A DNA stretch of 21,699 nucleotides from DASTGO01 sp035719045. Its GTDB lineage: Bacteria; Actinomycetota; Actinomycetes; Actinomycetales; Kineosporiaceae. Location of the stretch: the NCBI GenBank assembly GCA_035719045.1, contig DASTGO010000282.1, forward strand, positions 1-21,699, read 5' to 3'. Positions within the stretch are counted from its first letter, which is position 1. Each line of letters opens with the position of its first letter. The notes beneath the pieces are model-generated. The model made no database searches. It was not told the DNA's origin and was given only the letters and a program-made list of their open reading frames with translations. The translations under genes and the position numbers were made by a program. This document shows positions 1 to 10,172 of this stretch, in pieces.

Positions 1-138
1 GAGCCCGTCCTTCTCCGGCTTGAGGGTGCGGTAGTTGATGGTCTCCGGCTTCTTCACCTCGCCGTGGGACCACTGACGGATGTCGTCGGCGGTGGCGAGG
101 CCGATGCGCAGCTCGTCGAAGAAGTTGACGTCCAGCAA
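1..138 (-). CDS. rpoC: DNA-directed RNA polymerase subunit beta' (N-terminal 46 codons, truncated by window edge)
   Basis: This is the start of the beta' subunit of RNA polymerase, which carries the catalytic Mg site further along the protein. Only 46 codons are visible; the frame runs off the window at base 1. The peptide begins MLDVNFFDELRIGLATADDI and continues with RQWSHGEVKKPETINYRTLK, which is the conserved actinobacterial RpoC N-terminus and leads into the zinc-binding region beyond the edge. The start is TTG at 138-136, matching the known LDVNFF beginning of mycobacterial RpoC. No ATG or GTG lies in frame nearby. A weak GCAGG (150-146) sits 7 nt upstream and an AGGAG (158-154) 15 nt upstream. 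It lies 160 bp downstream of rpoB in the same direction and is presumably cotranscribed with it. The identity is certain; the TTG start is likely. Confidence 0.96.
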   Translation of the reverse strand, partial: MLDVNFFDELRIGLATADDIRQWSHGEVKKPETINYRTLKPEKDGL

Positions 139-298
139 GACGCTGCCTGCTTTCTCCTGGTGGTACTGCCTGCGAACTACGTGAAAAGAACTCGGGCGGG
201 GCTTCGGCCCGACGGCTCCCCTGCCATGTCGGATGGGCGCCGGGCGGTGCCGGCGGGCGCACCCGTCATGGCAGGGGGCGTCGCAGATCCTTCGCGGC
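139..298 (-). promoter_or_regulatory. rpoB-rpoC intercistronic hairpins
   Basis: The 160-bp gap holds two structures on the transcribed (minus) strand. The first has an 11-bp perfect stem, 218-228 pairing with 267-277 (CCCCTGCCATG with CATGGCAGGGG). It encloses 38 nt that can pair further, for example GCGCC with GGCGC. The second is a short stem, 192-197 with 207-212, followed in the direction of transcription by AGTTCTTTTC (190-181), which resembles a weak intrinsic terminator. Either could set the rpoB:rpoC transcript ratio or act as an RNA processing site. The stems are seen directly; function is inferred. Confidence 0.5.
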
Positions 299-3793
<3,495 letters not shown>

Positions 3794-3887
3794 GAGGGGT
3801 CCTTCCACGGGCCTGCGAGCGTTACGTGCGCATGCCGAGCGCCCCGCGTCAAGGCACGGGGAAAGGCACAGGGCAGCGCAAAGGCTC

Positions 3888-3917
3888 AGGCTACCCGCGG
3901 AGGACACACCTGTCCAA
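3888..3917 (-). promoter_or_regulatory. rpoB promoter
   Basis: On the minus strand, a -35 element TTGGAC (3917-3912) is followed by an 18-nt spacer and a -10 element TAGCCT (3893-3888). The predicted transcription start is near 3881, giving a leader of roughly 88 nt before the TTG start of rpoB. The -10 fits the actinobacterial housekeeping TANNNT pattern. The same 18-nt spacing is seen at the rplJ and trnW promoters in this window. Confidence 0.55.
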
Positions 3918-4164
3918 TCACCACTCCGCCGGGACCCTGAGGATCAAGCCGATGGGCGATCGCACTCGGGGTCTCGCGTGGCGTTCCGGCTCAATCGAGC
4001 CATCTTGAGGATGACCGCCCCTGCGGGGGACGTCAAGGGAACGTGTCAGGCCTGACGCCTGCGACGCCCCCCGCGGGGCTGACGGCCGAACCCGGACAGG
4101 CCGCTGACCAGGGACGATCGTCCCAGCGGTGACATCACGTCACCCTCCCAGGAACTTCGCCCGG

Positions 4165-4202
4165 CAAAAACGGCGGACGGCCGGGCAGGGCCCGACCGTC
4201 CG
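4165..4202 (-). terminator. intrinsic terminator downstream of rplL
   Basis: Read on the minus strand, a stem of 7 bp (CGGACGG with CCGTCCG), one mismatch and 5 bp (CGGGC with GCCCG) closes a 3-nt loop. It is followed by CCGTTTTTG, so five U residues lie a few nt after the stem. It sits about 110 nt after the rplL stop codon and upstream of the rpoB promoter. It probably ends or attenuates the rplJL transcript. Confidence 0.75.
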
Positions 4203-4265
4203 TCAGCAGTCCCCCGAGGTGGTGGCCAGGCAGTGACGCTGCGCTTCCACCTGGAGGTCGCCGAG

Positions 4266-4305
4266 GGGTTCGTGCCGATCCGGCGGACCGCAACGGCACG
4301 AACCC
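4266..4305 (-). terminator. stop-proximal 12-bp hairpin after rplL (no U-tract)
   Basis: A perfect 12-bp stem (4266-4277 with 4294-4305; arms GGGTTCGTGCCG and CGGCACGAACCC) encloses a 16-nt loop. It begins 5 nt after the rplL stop codon. No T-run follows in the direction of transcription, so it is either a U-less actinobacterial terminator, a 3'-end stabiliser or a processing site. Having a canonical terminator about 60 nt further on argues that this one has a different job. Confidence 0.5.
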
Positions 4306-4310
4306 GGAGA

Positions 4311-4697
4311 TCACTTGAGGGTGACGGTGGCGCCGGCGCCCTCGAGGGCCGCCTTGGCCTTCTCCGCGGCCTCCTTGTTGACCTTCTCCAGGACCGGCTT
4401 CGGCGCGCCGTCGACCAGGTCCTTGGCCTCCTTCAGGCCCAGGCCGGAGACGACCTCGCGGACGACCTTGATGACCTGGATCTTCTTGTCACCGGCGGCC
4501 TCGAGGACGACGTCGAACTCGTCCTTCTCCTCCTCGACCGGAGCCTCGGCCGCGGGGCCGGCGACGGCGGCGACGGCGACCGGGGCGGCCGCGGTGACCT
4601 CGAAGGTCTCCTCGAACTTCTTCACGAACTCGGAGAGCTCGATCAGGGTCATGTCCTTGAACGCGTCGAGCAGCTCGTCGGTGCTGAGCTTCGCCAT
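4311..4697 (-). CDS. rplL: 50S ribosomal protein L7/L12
   Basis: This is the flexible stalk protein of the large ribosomal subunit, which recruits and activates translational GTPases. The 128-residue product begins MAKLSTDELLDAFKDMTLIE (dimerising N-terminal domain). A hinge rich in Ala, Val and Pro (around TAAAPVAVAAVAGPAAEAPV) follows, and then the globular C-terminal domain with DEFDVVLEAAGDKKIQVIK, GLGLKEAKDLVDGAPKPV and the terminal GATVTLK. The ATG at 4697 has AAAGGA upstream and matches the family start; the in-frame ATG further upstream at 4739 would add 14 residues foreign to the family. The gene follows rplJ by 69 bp and forms the rplJL unit with it. Confidence 0.98.
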   Translation of the reverse strand: MAKLSTDELLDAFKDMTLIELSEFVKKFEETFEVTAAAPVAVAAVAGPAAEAPVEEEKDEFDVVLEAAGDKKIQVIKVVREVVSGLGLKEAKDLVDGAPKPVLEKVNKEAAEKAKAALEGAGATVTLK

Positions 4698-4766
4698 GGT
4701 GGCGGTTTCCTTTCGGTGTCGTTCACGCGAGGCCTGCACGCCCGCGCGGGTGTGGTGCGGGCGGGT

Positions 4767-5354
4767 TCAGCCCTCGGTGGTGGATGCCGCCTCGGCCTCG
4801 GCCGGTGCGGACGCCTCGGCGGACTCGGCCGCCGGAGCACCCTCCTCCCGCTTGGCACGCAGCGCGTCGACCGTGCGCGCGGCCTTGGACAGCGGGGCGA
4901 CGAACAGGTAGGCCGCCTGGTTCAGCGACGCCTTCATCGCGCCGGCCAGCTTGGCCAGCAGGACCTCGCGGGACTCCAGATCCGCGAGCTTCTTGACCTC
5001 GTCGGCGGACAGGGCACGCCCGTCGAGCACGCCCCCCCTGATGACGAGTGCGGGGAACGTCTTGGCAAAGTCACGCAGGCCCTTGGCGGCCTCCACCGGA
5101 TCCCCGGTGACGAACGCGATGGCCGTGGGACCCGCGAGCTGCCCCTCGAAGGCGGTGACGCCCGCCTCCTTGGCCGCGATCGCGGTCAGCGTGTTCTTCA
5201 CCACGGCGTAGGTGGCGTTCGCCGCGAGGCTCTTGCGGAGCGTCGTCAGCTGCGCCACGGTCAGCCCGCGGTACTCGGTCAGGACGGCGGCGTTCGACGC
5301 GCGGAACCGGTCCGCGATCTCAGCGACCGTCGCTGCCTTATCGGGCCTCGCCAT
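4767..5354 (-). CDS. rplJ: 50S ribosomal protein L10
   Basis: L10 anchors L7/L12 dimers to the ribosomal stalk base and represses its own mRNA through the leader. The 195-residue product has the family N-terminus MARPDKAATVAEIADRF, then NAAVLTEYRGLTVAQLTTLR and the AKTFPALVIRGGVLDG segment. The C-terminus (from about residue 165) is extended and rich in Ala and Glu, as is common in actinobacterial L10. ATG at 5354 is chosen because AAGGAGG lies just upstream, although the spacing to the ATG is short (about 3-4 nt), and because it gives the family start. rplL follows 69 bp later. A dedicated promoter and L10-type leader lie upstream, so expression is probably autoregulated. Confidence 0.97.
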   Translation of the reverse strand: MARPDKAATVAEIADRFRASNAAVLTEYRGLTVAQLTTLRKSLAANATYAVVKNTLTAIAAKEAGVTAFEGQLAGPTAIAFVTGDPVEAAKGLRDFAKTFPALVIRGGVLDGRALSADEVKKLADLESREVLLAKLAGAMKASLNQAAYLFVAPLSKAARTVDALRAKREEGAPAAESAEASAPAEAEAASTTEG

Positions 5355-5584
5355 GGCCCTCCTTCCTGCGGTGAGCCGGTCGTACGGGCCCTGGACGGAC
5401 GAAACGCCCCGGCGCAGGCGCACGGGGCGTGATCGTGCCGCAGGGGCACACCTTCACGACGACTCCCGCCGGCACCGGCCATGGCCCGTGCCAGGAGGAC
5501 TCGATTCCGTTCTCACCTACGCAGGTCGCCCAGTCACTGGGACCTTCGACCACCCAGGTGGGTGGTGACCGGCGGTCTTCGGCA
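5355..5584 (-). promoter_or_regulatory. L10-type ribosomal protein leader of rplJL
   Basis: The roughly 230-nt leader between the predicted start and rplJ opens with CCGAAGACCGCCGGTCACC (about 5580-5562). A 7-bp stem follows (5549-5555 with 5560-5566), then GTCGAAGGTCCCAGTGACTG, whose CCCAG pairs with CTGGG (5529-5533 with 5537-5541), then CGACCTGCGTAGGTGA. From memory this resembles the L10-binding leader of other actinobacteria, including Mycobacterium. A further 8-bp stem (5404-5411 with 5423-5430) followed by TTCGTCC lies 50 nt before the rplJ start and could act as the attenuator. The stems are seen; the assignment rests on resemblance and position. Confidence 0.7.
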
Positions 5585-5590
5585 GGGTCG

Positions 5591-5620
5591 AGACTACGTC
5601 ACGCCCCTCGGCCGCTCCAA
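5591..5620 (-). promoter_or_regulatory. rplJL promoter
   Basis: On the minus strand, TTGGAG (5620-5615), an 18-nt spacer and TAGTCT (5596-5591) form a housekeeping-type promoter. The predicted start near 5584 falls exactly at the beginning of the L10-type leader, which supports both calls. Confidence 0.6.
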
Positions 5621-5720
5621 ATCGTCGCCTCGGTGCCTGCGGTCCGGCCCGATTCCGGTCCCGCCCGCCGCGGCCCACGCCGCACCGGCTGAGGGTCGCG
5701 GACCAGGGGCCACGGGTCGC

Positions 5721-5748
5721 GGGCTGGTGTCGCGGGGCTGGTGTCGCG
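5721..5748. repeat. tandem repeat, 2 x 14 bp
   Basis: The unit GGGCTGGTGTCGCG occurs twice without a gap (5721-5734 and 5735-5748) in the non-coding stretch between the rplA terminator hairpin and the rplJ promoter. A partial relative (GGGTCGCG) lies just upstream. The unit length is not a multiple of three, as expected outside a gene. Confidence 0.85.
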
Positions 5749-5788
5749 GGACAGCCGCAGAGGCCGCGCACCGGGCCCGGATACGCCG

Positions 5789-5824
5789 AAGGGGCTCCCC
5801 CACCGGATGGCGGGAGAGCCCCTT
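5789..5824 (-). terminator. terminator hairpin downstream of rplA
   Basis: A 9-bp perfect stem (AAGGGGCTC at 5789-5797 with GAGCCCCTT at 5816-5824) and further CCC/GGG pairing inside form a strong hairpin 27 nt after the rplA stop. There is no T-run after it on the minus strand. It lies where the rplKA transcript should end, before the independent rplJ promoter. Confidence 0.6.
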
Positions 5825-5851
5825 GCGTGAGTTGTGAAGCGTCGCCGACGC

Positions 5852-6571
5852 TCAGGCCTCGGCGTTCTCGTCGACGTCCAGGTTGCGCGTCTTGTTGACG
5901 TCGACCGGGATGCCGGGGCCCATCGTGGTCGCGATGGTGGCCTTCTTGAGGTAGCGGCCCTTGGCGGCGGCCGGCTTGATCCGGATCACCTCGTCGAGGG
6001 CGGCGGCGTAGTTCTGTACCAGCGCGGTGTCCGAGAAGGACGCCTTGCCGATGATGAAGTGCAGGTTCGAGTGCTTGTCCACCCGGAACTCGATCTTGCC
6101 GCCCTTGATCTCCTCGACCGCCTTGGCGACGTCCATGGTCACCGTCCCCGTCTTCGGGTTCGGCATCAGGCCACGGGGACCGAGGATCTTGCCGAGCCGC
6201 CCGACCTTGCCCATCAGGTCGGGGGTGGCCACGACGGAGTCGAAGTCGTACCAGCCCTTCTGGATCTTCTCGATCAGGTCGTCGGACCCGACGTAGTCGG
6301 CCCCGGCGGCCTCAGCCTGCGCGGCACGCTCACCAGTGGCGAAGACCAGGACCCGAGCGGTCTTGCCGGTGCCATGCGGCAGGTTCACGGTGCCGCGGAC
6401 CATCTGGTCGGCCTTGCGGGGGTCCACGCCTAGCCGCAGCGCGACCTCGACGGTCGCGTCGTACTTGGTGGTGGAGGTCTCCTTGGCCAGCCGGACGGCC
6501 TCCAGCGGCGCGTAGAGCTTGGTCGAGTCGACCTTCTCCACGGCGGCGCGGTACGCCTTGCTGCGCTTCAT
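5852..6571 (-). CDS. rplA: 50S ribosomal protein L1
   Basis: L1 binds 23S rRNA at the L1 stalk near the E site and helps release deacylated tRNA. In other bacteria it also represses the rplKA mRNA. The 239-residue product is a full-length L1: MKRSKAYRAAVEKVD at the start, TVEVALRLGVDPRKADQMVR, and the family signature GPRGLMPNPKTGTV at residues 131-144. The C-terminus is slightly extended and acidic. The start ATG at 6571 has GGGAG upstream. It lies 88 bp downstream of rplK in the same direction, and a strong hairpin follows its stop codon. Confidence 0.98.
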   Translation of the reverse strand: MKRSKAYRAAVEKVDSTKLYAPLEAVRLAKETSTTKYDATVEVALRLGVDPRKADQMVRGTVNLPHGTGKTARVLVFATGERAAQAEAAGADYVGSDDLIEKIQKGWYDFDSVVATPDLMGKVGRLGKILGPRGLMPNPKTGTVTMDVAKAVEEIKGGKIEFRVDKHSNLHFIIGKASFSDTALVQNYAAALDEVIRIKPAAAKGRYLKKATIATTMGPGIPVDVNKTRNLDVDENAEA

Positions 6572-6659
6572 CTCTGCTCCCGATGTCGTCGGAGTCGTGG
6601 TCCGTGGGCCTGCGCGGGCCCTGCCACTGCGGTGCTGTCGATCTGGTGGAGCCGGGGCA

Positions 6660-7094
6660 TCAGCCCTCGACCGTGATGCCCATCGAGCGGGCGGTGCCGG
6701 CGATGATCTTCGCGGCCTGGTCGAGGTCGTTGGCGTTGAGGTCCTCCAGCTTGGTCTGGGCGATCTCCCGGACCTGAGCTGCGGTCAACTTGCCGACCTT
6801 GGTCTTGTGCGGCTCACCCGAACCCTTGGGCACGCCCGCGGCCTTCTTGATCAGCTCCGCGGCGGGCGGGGTCTTGGTGACGAAGGTGAAGGAACGGTCC
6901 TCGTAGACCGTGATCTCCACCGGGATGACCGAGCCACGCTGGGCCTCGGTCTCCTTGTTGTACGCCTTGCAGAACTCCATGATGTTCACGCCGTGCTGGC
7001 CCAGTGCGGGACCGATCGGCGGGGCAGGAGTGGCCTGTCCGGCGTTGATCTGCAGCTTGATGAGAGCTGTGATCTTCTTCTTCTTGGGAGGCAT
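6660..7094 (-). CDS. rplK: 50S ribosomal protein L11
   Basis: L11 forms the GTPase-associated centre with 23S rRNA, the target of thiostrepton, and is needed for RelA-type stringent signalling. The 144-residue product begins [20 protein letters not shown] and has the proline-rich [19 protein letters not shown] segment of the N-terminal domain. The RNA-binding C-terminal domain includes [20 protein letters not shown] and ends [15 protein letters not shown] at 7094 is chosen because AAGGA lies 8 nt upstream and the family starts here; a longer frame to 7169 adds a non-conserved Arg-rich peptide. It follows nusG and precedes rplA. Confidence 0.98.
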
Positions 7095-7230
7095 CTTCCG
7101 GGTCCTTCTCGTGCTCGTTGCGCTGGGCCGTGGCCACGGTCTCAGCGTCGGTGCCTGCGCCGTGGGCACGGCGCGATGACCCCCGAGGGGGCCGCGCGCA
7201 CCGCCGCAAGCGGCACGCGAGTCGGTGGGG
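7095..7230 (-). promoter_or_regulatory. nusG-rplK intercistronic structured region
   Basis: This 136-bp gap holds an 18-bp near-palindrome (GCGCCGTG at 7157-7164 with CACGGCGC at 7167-7174) beside a stem made of CCCCC (7180-7184) and GGGGG (7187-7191). No TANNNT promoter is visible, so rplK is probably read from upstream. By position it could contain the L1 feedback site on the rplKA mRNA, but I cannot recognise the consensus. Confidence 0.35.
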
Positions 7231-8025
7231 TCAGATCTTGGCGACCTGGTTGAACGACAGCTCGACCGGCGTCTCCCGCCCGAAGATCGACACCAGCACC
7301 TTGAGCTTCTGGGCGTCCGGGTTGATCTCGGAGATGGTGGCGGGAAGGGTCTCGAAGGGCCCCTCCATGACCGTCACCGACTGGCCGACCTCGAAGTCGA
7401 CCACGGCCACCTCGGCCTTCTTCGGCTTGGCCTCGGCCGGCTGCAGGCTCGGCGCCAGCATCGAGAAGACCTCCTCGAGGCTGAGCGGGACGGGCTGGTG
7501 GGTGTGCCCGACGAACCCGGTCACGCCCGGCGTGTGCCGGACGGCGCCCCAGGACTCGTCGGTCAACTCCATCCGGACCAGAACGTAGCCCGGGATACGG
7601 ACCCGGCGGACCAGCTTGCGCTGGCCGTTCTTGATCTCGGTGACCTCCTCCATGGGCACCTCGACCTGGAAGATGAAGTCCTCCATGTTGAGGCTGGAGA
7701 TCCGGTTCTCGAGGTTGGCCTTCACCCGGTTCTCGTAGCCGGCGTAGGAGTGGATGACGTACCAGTCACCCGGGACCCGGCGCAGCTGGGCCTTGAACTC
7801 CTCCGCCGGGTCGCCGCCGCCGGAGCTGCCGTCGGACAGGTCGGCGACCGGTGCCGGGGCGACCGGTGCCGGGGCGACCGGTGCCGGGGCGGGGTCCAGG
7901 GTCTCGCCGAGCGCACCCTCGGCCGGGTCCGCCGACGGCTCGCCGAAGGACTCGCCGTCGAGGGCTTCAGGGCCGTCGACGAACCCGTCGAGGTCCTCGC
8001 CGAAGGGTGGGGTCTGGTCGGACAC
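7231..8025 (-). CDS. nusG: transcription termination/antitermination protein NusG
   Basis: NusG binds RNA polymerase through its N-terminal NGN domain and links it to Rho or the ribosome through its KOW domain. The 264-residue product has an acidic, low-complexity extension (residues 1-75), the NGN domain from about residue 87 (GDWYVIHSYAGYENRVKANL and later VRRVRIPGYVLVRMELT), and a C-terminal KOW domain beginning VGQSVTVMEGPFETLPATI. The extension contains a run of Ala, Pro and Val encoded by three perfect 15-bp repeats. Long N-terminal extensions are normal in actinobacterial NusG. The start is GTG at 8025 with AGGA 7 nt upstream. It lies 62 bp downstream of secE. Confidence 0.96.
   Translation of the reverse strand: MSDQTPPFGEDLDGFVDGPEALDGESFGEPSADPAEGALGETLDPAPAPVAPAPVAPAPVADLSDGSSGGGDPAEEFKAQLRRVPGDWYVIHSYAGYENRVKANLENRISSLNMEDFIFQVEVPMEEVTEIKNGQRKLVRRVRIPGYVLVRMELTDESWGAVRHTPGVTGFVGHTHQPVPLSLEEVFSMLAPSLQPAEAKPKKAEVAVVDFEVGQSVTVMEGPFETLPATISEINPDAQKLKVLVSIFGRETPVELSFNQVAKI
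7846..7890. repeat. in-frame tandem repeat, 3 x 15 bp, inside nusG
   Basis: The unit GACCGGTGCCGGGGC occurs three times in perfect tandem (7846-7860, 7861-7875, 7876-7890). It encodes a repeated five-residue motif of Ala, Pro and Val in the disordered N-terminal extension of NusG. Identical copies at the DNA level point to recent expansion. Confidence 0.95.
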
Positions 8026-8087
8026 GCTGTCGTCCTACTTCCTCTGCCTTGCGAATCGCTGTGGTCCCGGACCGTGGGCGGCGGCGG

Positions 8088-8330
8088 TCAGCCGCCGAAG
8101 ACCCACAGCACGAGCTTGCCGAACGCGAAGTCGAGCCCGAACACGAAGCTCATCACCGCGAGCACGAACACCAGCACCACCGTGGTGTACGTGATCAGCT
8201 CGCTGCGGGTCGGCCGGACGACCTTCTTCAGCTCGGAGACGACCTGCCGGACGAAGAGGCGCACACGCGACAGGAACCCGCCGCCGGACTGCCGACGGGT
8301 CCTGCTGCTCGTCGCAGACGAAGTGGTCAC
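8088..8330 (-). CDS. secE: preprotein translocase subunit SecE
   Basis: SecE is the small essential membrane subunit that clamps SecY in the protein-export channel. The 80-residue product has the conserved amphipathic segment RQVVSELKKVVRPTRSEL (residues 28-45) followed by a single transmembrane helix at about residues 46-68. This is the short, one-helix form usual outside enterobacteria. The N-terminal 18 residues are rich in Ser, Thr and Arg. The start is GTG at 8330 with an AGGTGAGG upstream. It sits between trnW and nusG, the standard actinobacterial position. No promoter is visible between trnW and secE, so it may be cotranscribed with the tRNA. Confidence 0.95.
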   Translation of the reverse strand: MTTSSATSSRTRRQSGGGFLSRVRLFVRQVVSELKKVVRPTRSELITYTTVVLVFVLAVMSFVFGLDFAFGKLVLWVFGG

Positions 8331-8520
8331 GGCCTCACCTGGTGGTTGTCGCTGTCGTGTGTGCTGGTGCTCCGGCCGGATCCGCTGGACGGACCCCGCC
8401 GGTGGCGCGGGCTCAGATCGGTGTCTGCGGCGCCGTGCCGCCGCCCGCCACCCTCGACGCCGGATGACGGCGCGGAGCCCGGCGCGCCCGCCGGAAGCGG
8501 GGCGTCACGGAGCTCTACCG

Positions 8521-8593
8521 CAGGGCAGGAGGGACTCGAACCCCCAACCGCCGGTTTTGGAGACCGGAGCGCTGCCAGTTGCGCCACTGCCCT
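8521..8593 (-). tRNA. trnW: tRNA-Trp (anticodon CCA)
   Basis: On the minus strand a 73-nt cloverleaf can be drawn. The acceptor stem is AGGGCAG with CTGCCCT and the discriminator is G. The D-arm region is GGCGCAACTGGCAGCGCT. The anticodon stem CCGGT/ACCGG closes the loop CTCCAAA, with anticodon CCA. The T-arm contains GGTTCGAGTCC. The 3' CCA is not encoded. A tRNA-Trp upstream of secE-nusG is the standard actinobacterial arrangement. Confidence 0.97.
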
Positions 8594-8677
8594 AGGAGGT
8601 CACCGCCACCATCCCCCCGCCACCATGAGCAGGCTCACGGCAGGCGACAGCATGGCAGTTGGAAACCACCGGACGTG

Positions 8678-8707
8678 AGTGTACGCACCAGACCGGCGAA
8701 GGTCGAA
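8678..8707 (-). promoter_or_regulatory. trnW (and probably secE-nusG) promoter
   Basis: On the minus strand, TTCGAC (8707-8702), an 18-nt spacer and TACACT (8683-8678) form a housekeeping-type promoter. The predicted start near 8671 gives about 78 nt of precursor before the mature tRNA 5' end. Confidence 0.55.
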
Positions 8708-8893
8708 CCGCCCCGCGCGCCACGCCGTGCCGGAGGGGTCGCGGAACACGGCTCGGCCCCGTCGGCGGCGCCGCACCGGCCGTCGGGAGCCCCTCGCATG
8801 ACCCGGCAGACAGCCCCGGCAATCATGGGCATACCACCTCAATCCGGGCGCGATCAGGGGTGCGCGGCGCGCCCGACAAACCGTGTTCCGTGT

Positions 8894-8907
8894 CACCGTT
8901 GACGGTG
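8894..8907 (+). promoter_or_regulatory. inverted repeat upstream of the aminotransferase start
   Basis: CACCGT and ACGGTG flank a 2-bp centre directly before the AAAGGA ribosome-binding site. It could be an operator or a small hairpin shielding translation initiation. A 6-bp arm can occur by chance in DNA this GC-rich. Confidence 0.3.
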
Positions 8908-8922
8908 AAAGGATGTCGCTTC

Positions 8923-10167
8923 GTGAGCGAGACCGCGACCACCACCACAGCCACCAGCCAGCCCACGCCCCGCCGGGTGTCCCGCCGGATCGGCAGCATC
9001 GCCGAGTCCGCCACCCTCGCCGTCGATGCCAAGGCCAAGGCGCTCAAGGCCGCCGGCCGCCCGGTGATCGGCTTCGGCGCCGGTGAACCGGACTTCCCCA
9101 CCCCGGGCTACATCGTCGAGGCCGCCGTGGCCGCGTGCACGGCACCGGCCAACCACCGCTACACCCCCGCGGCCGGGCTGCCGGACCTGCGGGCCGCGGT
9201 CGCAGCGAAGACCGGGCGCGACTCCGGCCTGGTGGTCCCGCCGGAGCAGGTGCTCATCACCAACGGCGGCAAGCAGGCCGTCTACCAGGCCTTCGCCACC
9301 CTGGTCGACCCCGGGGACGAGGTGCTGCTGCCGGCGCCGTACTGGACCACCTACCCGGAGGCGATCCGGCTGGCGGGCGGGGTTCCGGTCGAGGTATTCG
9401 CCGGGGAGGACCAGGGCTACCGGGTCACCGTGGAGCAGTTGGAGGCGGCCCGCACCCCGCGCACGAAGGCACTGCTGTTCTGCTCCCCGTCGAACCCGAC
9501 CGGCTCGGTGTACGGCGCCGAGGAGGTCGAGGCGATCGGCCGCTGGGCGGTCGACCACGGGATCTGGGTGATCAGCGACGAGATCTACGAGCACCTGGTC
9601 TACGACGGGGTGAAGGCCGTCTCCATGCCCGTCGCGGTGCCGGAACTGGCCGACACCTGCGTGGTGCTCAACGGCGTCGCCAAGACGTACGCGATGACCG
9701 GCTGGCGGGTCGGCTGGATGATCGGCCCGAAGGACGTCGTCAAGGCGGCGACCAACCTGCAGTCGCATCTGTCCAGTAATGTGGCGAACGTCTCGCAGCG
9801 GGCGGCGCTCGCGGCGGTGTCCGGTGACCTGTCCGCGGTGGCCGAGATGCGCTCGGCGTTCGACCGTCGGCGCCGGACCATGGTCGGGATGCTCAACGCC
9901 ATCCCCGGCGTGGTCTGCCCGACCCCCGAGGGCGCCTTCTACGCCTACCCGTCCGTGCGGGGGGTGCTCGGCAGGACGATCCGCGGCCGGACCCCGCAGA
10001 CCTCGGCGGAACTGGCGGAGCTGATCCTGGAACTGGCCGAGGTGGCCGTGGTCCCGGGCGAGGCGTTCGGGCCCAGCGGCTATCTGCGGCTGTCCTACGC
10101 CCTCGGGGACGACGACCTGGCCGAGGGGGTCGGCCGGATCCAGGCGCTGCTCGGCGAGGCGCAGTGA
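8923..10167 (+). CDS. aspC: pyridoxal-phosphate aminotransferase, aspartate aminotransferase class Ib
   Basis: This fold-type I PLP enzyme most likely interconverts aspartate and 2-oxoglutarate with oxaloacetate and glutamate in the cytosol. The 414-residue product shows GAGEPDFPTP (residues 52-61) and YTPAAGLPDLR (80-90). The PLP-contacting SPSNPTGSVYG lies at 188-198, SDEIYEHLVYDG at 218-229, the Schiff-base lysine Lys254 in NGVAKTYAMTGWRVGW, and the carboxylate-binding Arg389 in GYLRLSYALG. These match the class Ib (Thermus/Bacillus-type) subgroup. The start is GTG at 8923 with AAAGGA 9 nt upstream, giving MSETATTTTA; the frame is open further upstream but has no family sequence. In actinobacteria an aspC next to trnW-secE-nusG is common. 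Exact substrate range cannot be told from sequence. Confidence 0.93.
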   Translation: MSETATTTTATSQPTPRRVSRRIGSIAESATLAVDAKAKALKAAGRPVIGFGAGEPDFPTPGYIVEAAVAACTAPANHRYTPAAGLPDLRAAVAAKTGRDSGLVVPPEQVLITNGGKQAVYQAFATLVDPGDEVLLPAPYWTTYPEAIRLAGGVPVEVFAGEDQGYRVTVEQLEAARTPRTKALLFCSPSNPTGSVYGAEEVEAIGRWAVDHGIWVISDEIYEHLVYDGVKAVSMPVAVPELADTCVVLNGVAKTYAMTGWRVGWMIGPKDVVKAATNLQSHLSSNVANVSQRAALAAVSGDLSAVAEMRSAFDRRRRTMVGMLNAIPGVVCPTPEGAFYAYPSVRGVLGRTIRGRTPQTSAELAELILELAEVAVVPGEAFGPSGYLRLSYALGDDDLAEGVGRIQALLGEAQ

Positions 10168-10172
10168 CCTCA

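Larger units (their letters stand above)
3794..4310. other. rplL-rpoB intergenic region, 517 bp, no gene
   Basis: I see no protein gene here. The stretch holds, in the direction of transcription (high to low coordinate), a 12-bp stem next to the rplL stop, an intrinsic terminator, several palindromes and the rpoB promoter and leader. The palindromes include GGGACGATCGTCCC at 4111-4124, GTCAGGCCTGAC at 4045-4056, and GCCCC pairing with GGGGC at 4066-4079. This arrangement suits partial termination after rplL and fresh initiation before rpoB, as is known in mycobacteria. Confidence 0.6.
8594..8922. other. divergent intergenic region between trnW and the aminotransferase gene, 329 bp
   Basis: No protein gene is supported here. 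It holds the trnW promoter on the minus strand. On the plus strand there is a 14-bp inverted repeat (CACCGT-TG-ACGGTG, 8894-8907) immediately before the Shine-Dalgarno of the aminotransferase gene. I could not identify a plus-strand TANNNT -10 element. Confidence 0.5.

Noticed and set aside
5338..5553. A 71-codon frame inside the L10-type leader (minus strand)
   Set aside because: It overlaps leader structures and the rplJ start, has no good ribosome-binding site and reads as composition noise.
8331..8520. A secE promoter between trnW and secE
   Set aside because: No TANNNT with a usable -35 is present on the minus strand; cotranscription with trnW is more likely.
8521..8593. tRNA-Trp as an integration site for the accessory block
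   Set aside because: I found no second copy of the tRNA 3' end in the window, no integrase, and the aminotransferase gene separates the tRNA from the block.
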